This document shows, piece by piece, positions 7,031 through 8,878 of a stretch of DNA of 8,878 nucleotides; within the stretch, counting starts at the first letter, position 1, and every line of letters starts with the position of its first letter. The notes below the pieces were generated by a model. That model had not been told where the DNA came from. It did no database searches and saw only the letters and a program-made list of their open reading frames with translations. Made by a program: the position numbers and the translations under genes. This DNA is from Candidatus Auribacterota bacterium (GTDB lineage Bacteria; Auribacterota; JAFGBW01), in contig JAFGBW010000079.1 of the NCBI GenBank assembly GCA_016932965.1, forward strand, positions 1 to 8,878, read 5' to 3'.

Positions 7031-7702
7031 ATGGAATTGAAAACGGTTCGAGTGCCAGAGACCATGATTCCTTTATTCATGGCAGCTGACGAGTATGTTA
7101 AAAAATATTTTTCATCTTATCAGGCCAAACCGGAGGAAGGAACCATCACCATCCAGAATCAGCGATACATACTGGTGAGGGCGGAATCCCTTCGTGTTGA
7201 TTTCGCGAAACATTTGGGGGAAGCCATGGGGCTTGAAGGGGAGGATGCGGAAGATGCCGCCTTTCATTTCCTTTATATTCTTGCCAAAGCGATAGGTAAA
7301 GAAGATGCCAGGTATTTTTGTGACGTTCAGAAGGTTTCAGATCCTATTGCTAAATTAGCCGCAGGGCCGATCAGTTTCAGTTACAGCGGATGGGCATTTG
7401 TGGACATTTTCCCTGAAAGCAGGCCCTCTCCGGATGAGAACTATTTTTTGGTGTATGATCATCCATATTCTTTTGAAGCGGAAGCATACATGAAGAAAAA
7501 GAAGCGGAAAGCGGGTCATTGTATTTGCGGAATGAACGCCGGTTATTCAGCCGGATGGTGCTCTGAAAGCTTTTCCATAGAAGTGGATTCCAAGGAAATT
7601 CTATGCAGGGCAAAAGGAGATCATGCCTGCCGTTTTGTCATGGGGGTGAAAGGTAAATTGGATGAGTACGCCGCATGGGCGCTGAACAATATTAAGAAAT
7701 AG
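7031..7702 (+). CDS. Stand-alone XylR_N/V4R-domain sensory protein
   Basis: A 223-residue soluble protein with no signal peptide. Residues about 30-115 resemble the XylR N-terminal (activator of aromatic catabolism) region, and about 120-205 form a V4R (4-vinyl reductase) domain, ending in a helix (EYAAWALNN). In MopR and DmpR this module binds phenols and controls an attached sigma-54 AAA+ activator; here nothing is attached. The Zn-ligand pattern Cys-X22-Glu-X2-Cys-X7-Cys is fully kept as C166, E189, C192 and C200, matching MopR C155, E178, C181, C189 (numbers from memory) with constant spacing. The phenol-contacting His (H106) and Trp (W134) align with F116 and about H144, so a different ligand is expected. 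Extra cysteines C164 and C177 flank the site. Role inferred: small-molecule sensor acting through a partner, possibly the 74-residue protein encoded 14 nt downstream. Alternatives are an enzyme of the V4R/BchJ type or a lipid-binding protein. Confidence 0.85.
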   Translation: MELKTVRVPETMIPLFMAADEYVKKYFSSYQAKPEEGTITIQNQRYILVRAESLRVDFAKHLGEAMGLEGEDAEDAAFHFLYILAKAIGKEDARYFCDVQKVSDPIAKLAAGPISFSYSGWAFVDIFPESRPSPDENYFLVYDHPYSFEAEAYMKKKKRKAGHCICGMNAGYSAGWCSESFSIEVDSKEILCRAKGDHACRFVMGVKGKLDEYAAWALNNIKK

Positions 7703-7716
7703 TCATTGGGACTGAT

Positions 7717-7941
7717 ATGAGTGATTTTTACGACAAGGTTTATCATGAATGTGAAAAAGTACTGGGTGAAAAAACCAGGGATTTTCTTGATCGCCAGATA
7801 AAAGGTCATTTAAAAATACAGCCGCAGGATTTACAGCCCGAAAATAAGGATGTCTTGATCAAATGGCTCAAAATATCTATTTCCCTGTTTAAGGGGAGGG
7901 AAAAATCAGAGGAGTTGATGAAGACGCTCAAAGAATTGTGA
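7717..7941 (+). CDS. Small predicted helical protein of 74 residues, unknown function
   Basis: Begins 14 nt after the V4R stop, with only a weak ribosome site (GGGA about 5 nt upstream), so it is probably co-transcribed with and coupled to it. The sequence is charged, without cysteine except C12, without signal peptide or membrane segment, and looks all-helical: an N-terminal helix (about 1-17), a segment with FLDRQIKGHLKIQPQDLQPE (about 23-42), a helix DVLIKWLKISISLF (about 45-58) and a Lys/Glu-rich end. The pattern FL-RQ-(3)-HL-(3)-P-(2)-L followed by a WLKIS helix seems to me like a short module found near sensory proteins in other prokaryotes, but I cannot name a family. Codon use and close linkage support a real gene. 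An adaptor or output partner of the sensor is inference only. Confidence 0.7.
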   Translation: MSDFYDKVYHECEKVLGEKTRDFLDRQIKGHLKIQPQDLQPENKDVLIKWLKISISLFKGREKSEELMKTLKEL

Positions 7942-7945
7942 GTTT

Positions 7946-8878
7946 TTACTCCCATCCGGACAGGTCATAGGAATCTTTGAAGGTATTGAGATAGAGTTTC
8001 AGAAACTGATTGAAACCGAACGTTACGACGAGTTTTTCAGTCTTGGTTCTCCATTCTTCGCGGGGATTAAACGAAAGAGGTCTTCCGCCGATCAGGTAGA
8101 GGAATTTGATGGCGGAGGAATCAGCAAGGAGTGCATCCAGTCTTCCGGAATTTTTCAGTTCTTGGCAGAAACGATAGGATTCAAGATAAGGAATATTTTT
8201 GCTTTTGGGATTCAAGCGGTCATACAAGAGATCCTGTATGTTTTTTTCCCAGGCGAGATACCTTTGTTGCGGATGATGAATGAAATAGTCCAGGTGGGTG
8301 GTGCCTCCGCCAAATCCTTCCATGCGGTAATCTTTTTTGAGGGAAGCCGGCCGTAATTGTATTTCAAGAGGCTTTCCGACCGAAAGCACTTCCTTGAGCT
8401 TGATCTTATTGAAGATAATTTTGTTTTTATAGACATAAACAGTGAGAGGGGGAAGCATGGTTTCATTCTGCTTGGCATTTAATGAAAGGATATTTCCGGA
8501 AATGCCGGCAATATAACCGGCTCCAAATCCCGATTCCAGGCATGCTATGGAAAGAATGGCGGCGGGTGGAGCCCCTGTTTTTAGGGATTCCCGCATTACA
8601 ATAGGAGTGAGATCCCTGATGAACGTAGTAATCGATGAATCATTCCACTTTTTGAATCCGGATATCCTCATTTTATAAAGAATTTCATCCCATTCCGTCA
8701 CATAAACAAAAGGTTGTTCCGGGGATACTGGCTTTGTTTCAGGCTGGGATACCTCAAAAATATGGTTCTGGAACAACCGGATGATAAAAATAAGACAAAA
8801 TAGAAACAGCAATATGCTGGTGTACCGGATGAGGCTCTTTTTATGGACCGGAGCATGCTCAATGGAAGCGTTTTCAAA
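7946..8878 (-). CDS. Membrane-anchored GH73-like glucosaminidase-domain protein, N-terminus probably beyond the window
   Basis: The only start in the visible frame is TTG at 8812 (288 codons), but it falls inside the hydrophobic helix, and the frame stays open without ATG or GTG to base 8878, adding residues ending HKKSLIRYTSI before the helix LLFLFCLIFIIRLF. The gene is therefore best read as running off the edge. Topology suggests a short cytoplasmic tail, one membrane segment and a periplasmic or extracytoplasmic domain. That domain resembles the glucosaminidase (FlgJ C-terminal, GH73) family: ILSIACLESGFGAG carries the expected catalytic Glu at bases 8534-8536, SGNILSLNA corresponds to the family NNLFGIK, and FGGGTTHLDYFIHHPQQRYLAW to the later DY...L...RY region. 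Likely role: cleavage of peptidoglycan glycan strands. Its stop is 4 bp from the stop of the convergent small gene. The divergence of the NNLFGIK motif leaves activity uncertain. Confidence 0.8.
   Translation of the reverse strand, partial: FENASIEHAPVHKKSLIRYTSILLFLFCLIFIIRLFQNHIFEVSQPETKPVSPEQPFVYVTEWDEILYKMRISGFKKWNDSSITTFIRDLTPIVMRESLKTGAPPAAILSIACLESGFGAGYIAGISGNILSLNAKQNETMLPPLTVYVYKNKIIFNKIKLKEVLSVGKPLEIQLRPASLKKDYRMEGFGGGTTHLDYFIHHPQQRYLAWEKNIQDLLYDRLNPKSKNIPYLESYRFCQELKNSGRLDALLADSSAIKFLYLIGGRPLSFNPREEWRTKTEKLVVTFGFNQFLKLYLNTFKDSYDLSGWE

Overview
The window is bacterial chromosome of moderate base composition (GC in the mid-forties by eye). The left two thirds is the 3' part of a de novo pyrimidine operon on the + strand: pyrB (5' end outside the window), a dihydroorotase-family gene at the pyrC position, carA and carB. 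The first three overlap by 8 bp and 4 bp; carB follows carA after a 101-bp gap. Together they would make carbamoyl phosphate from glutamine, bicarbonate and ATP (CarAB) and condense it with aspartate (PyrB). No ribosomal RNA or other marker allows a firm taxonomic call.

The most notable feature of the operon is the pyrC-position protein. It is full length and clearly of the dihydroorotase family, but at least three metal ligands and both principal substrate-binding residues are replaced. It looks like the noncatalytic PyrC'/PyrX partner of aspartate transcarbamoylase known from Pseudomonas, so a second, active dihydroorotase is predicted elsewhere in the genome.

Bases 6277-7030 (754 bp) hold no convincing gene. 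They contain a 157-bp nested inverted repeat (6602-6758) with a perfect 19-bp central hairpin, resembling a small non-autonomous palindromic element, and, just before the next gene, a perfect match to the FNR-family palindrome TTGAT-N4-ATCAA (6998-7011).

Next is a two-gene + strand unit: a stand-alone XylR_N/V4R sensory protein (7031-7702) and a 74-residue predicted helical protein (7717-7941). The sensor keeps the Zn-ligand pattern of phenol-sensing regulators such as MopR and DmpR but lacks their AAA+ and DNA-binding domains and their phenol-contacting residues. Ligand and downstream target are unknown.

The right end, on the - strand, is a membrane-anchored protein with a GH73-like glucosaminidase domain. 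It converges on the small gene with a 4-bp gap, and its reading frame stays open to the window edge, so its N-terminus is probably missing.
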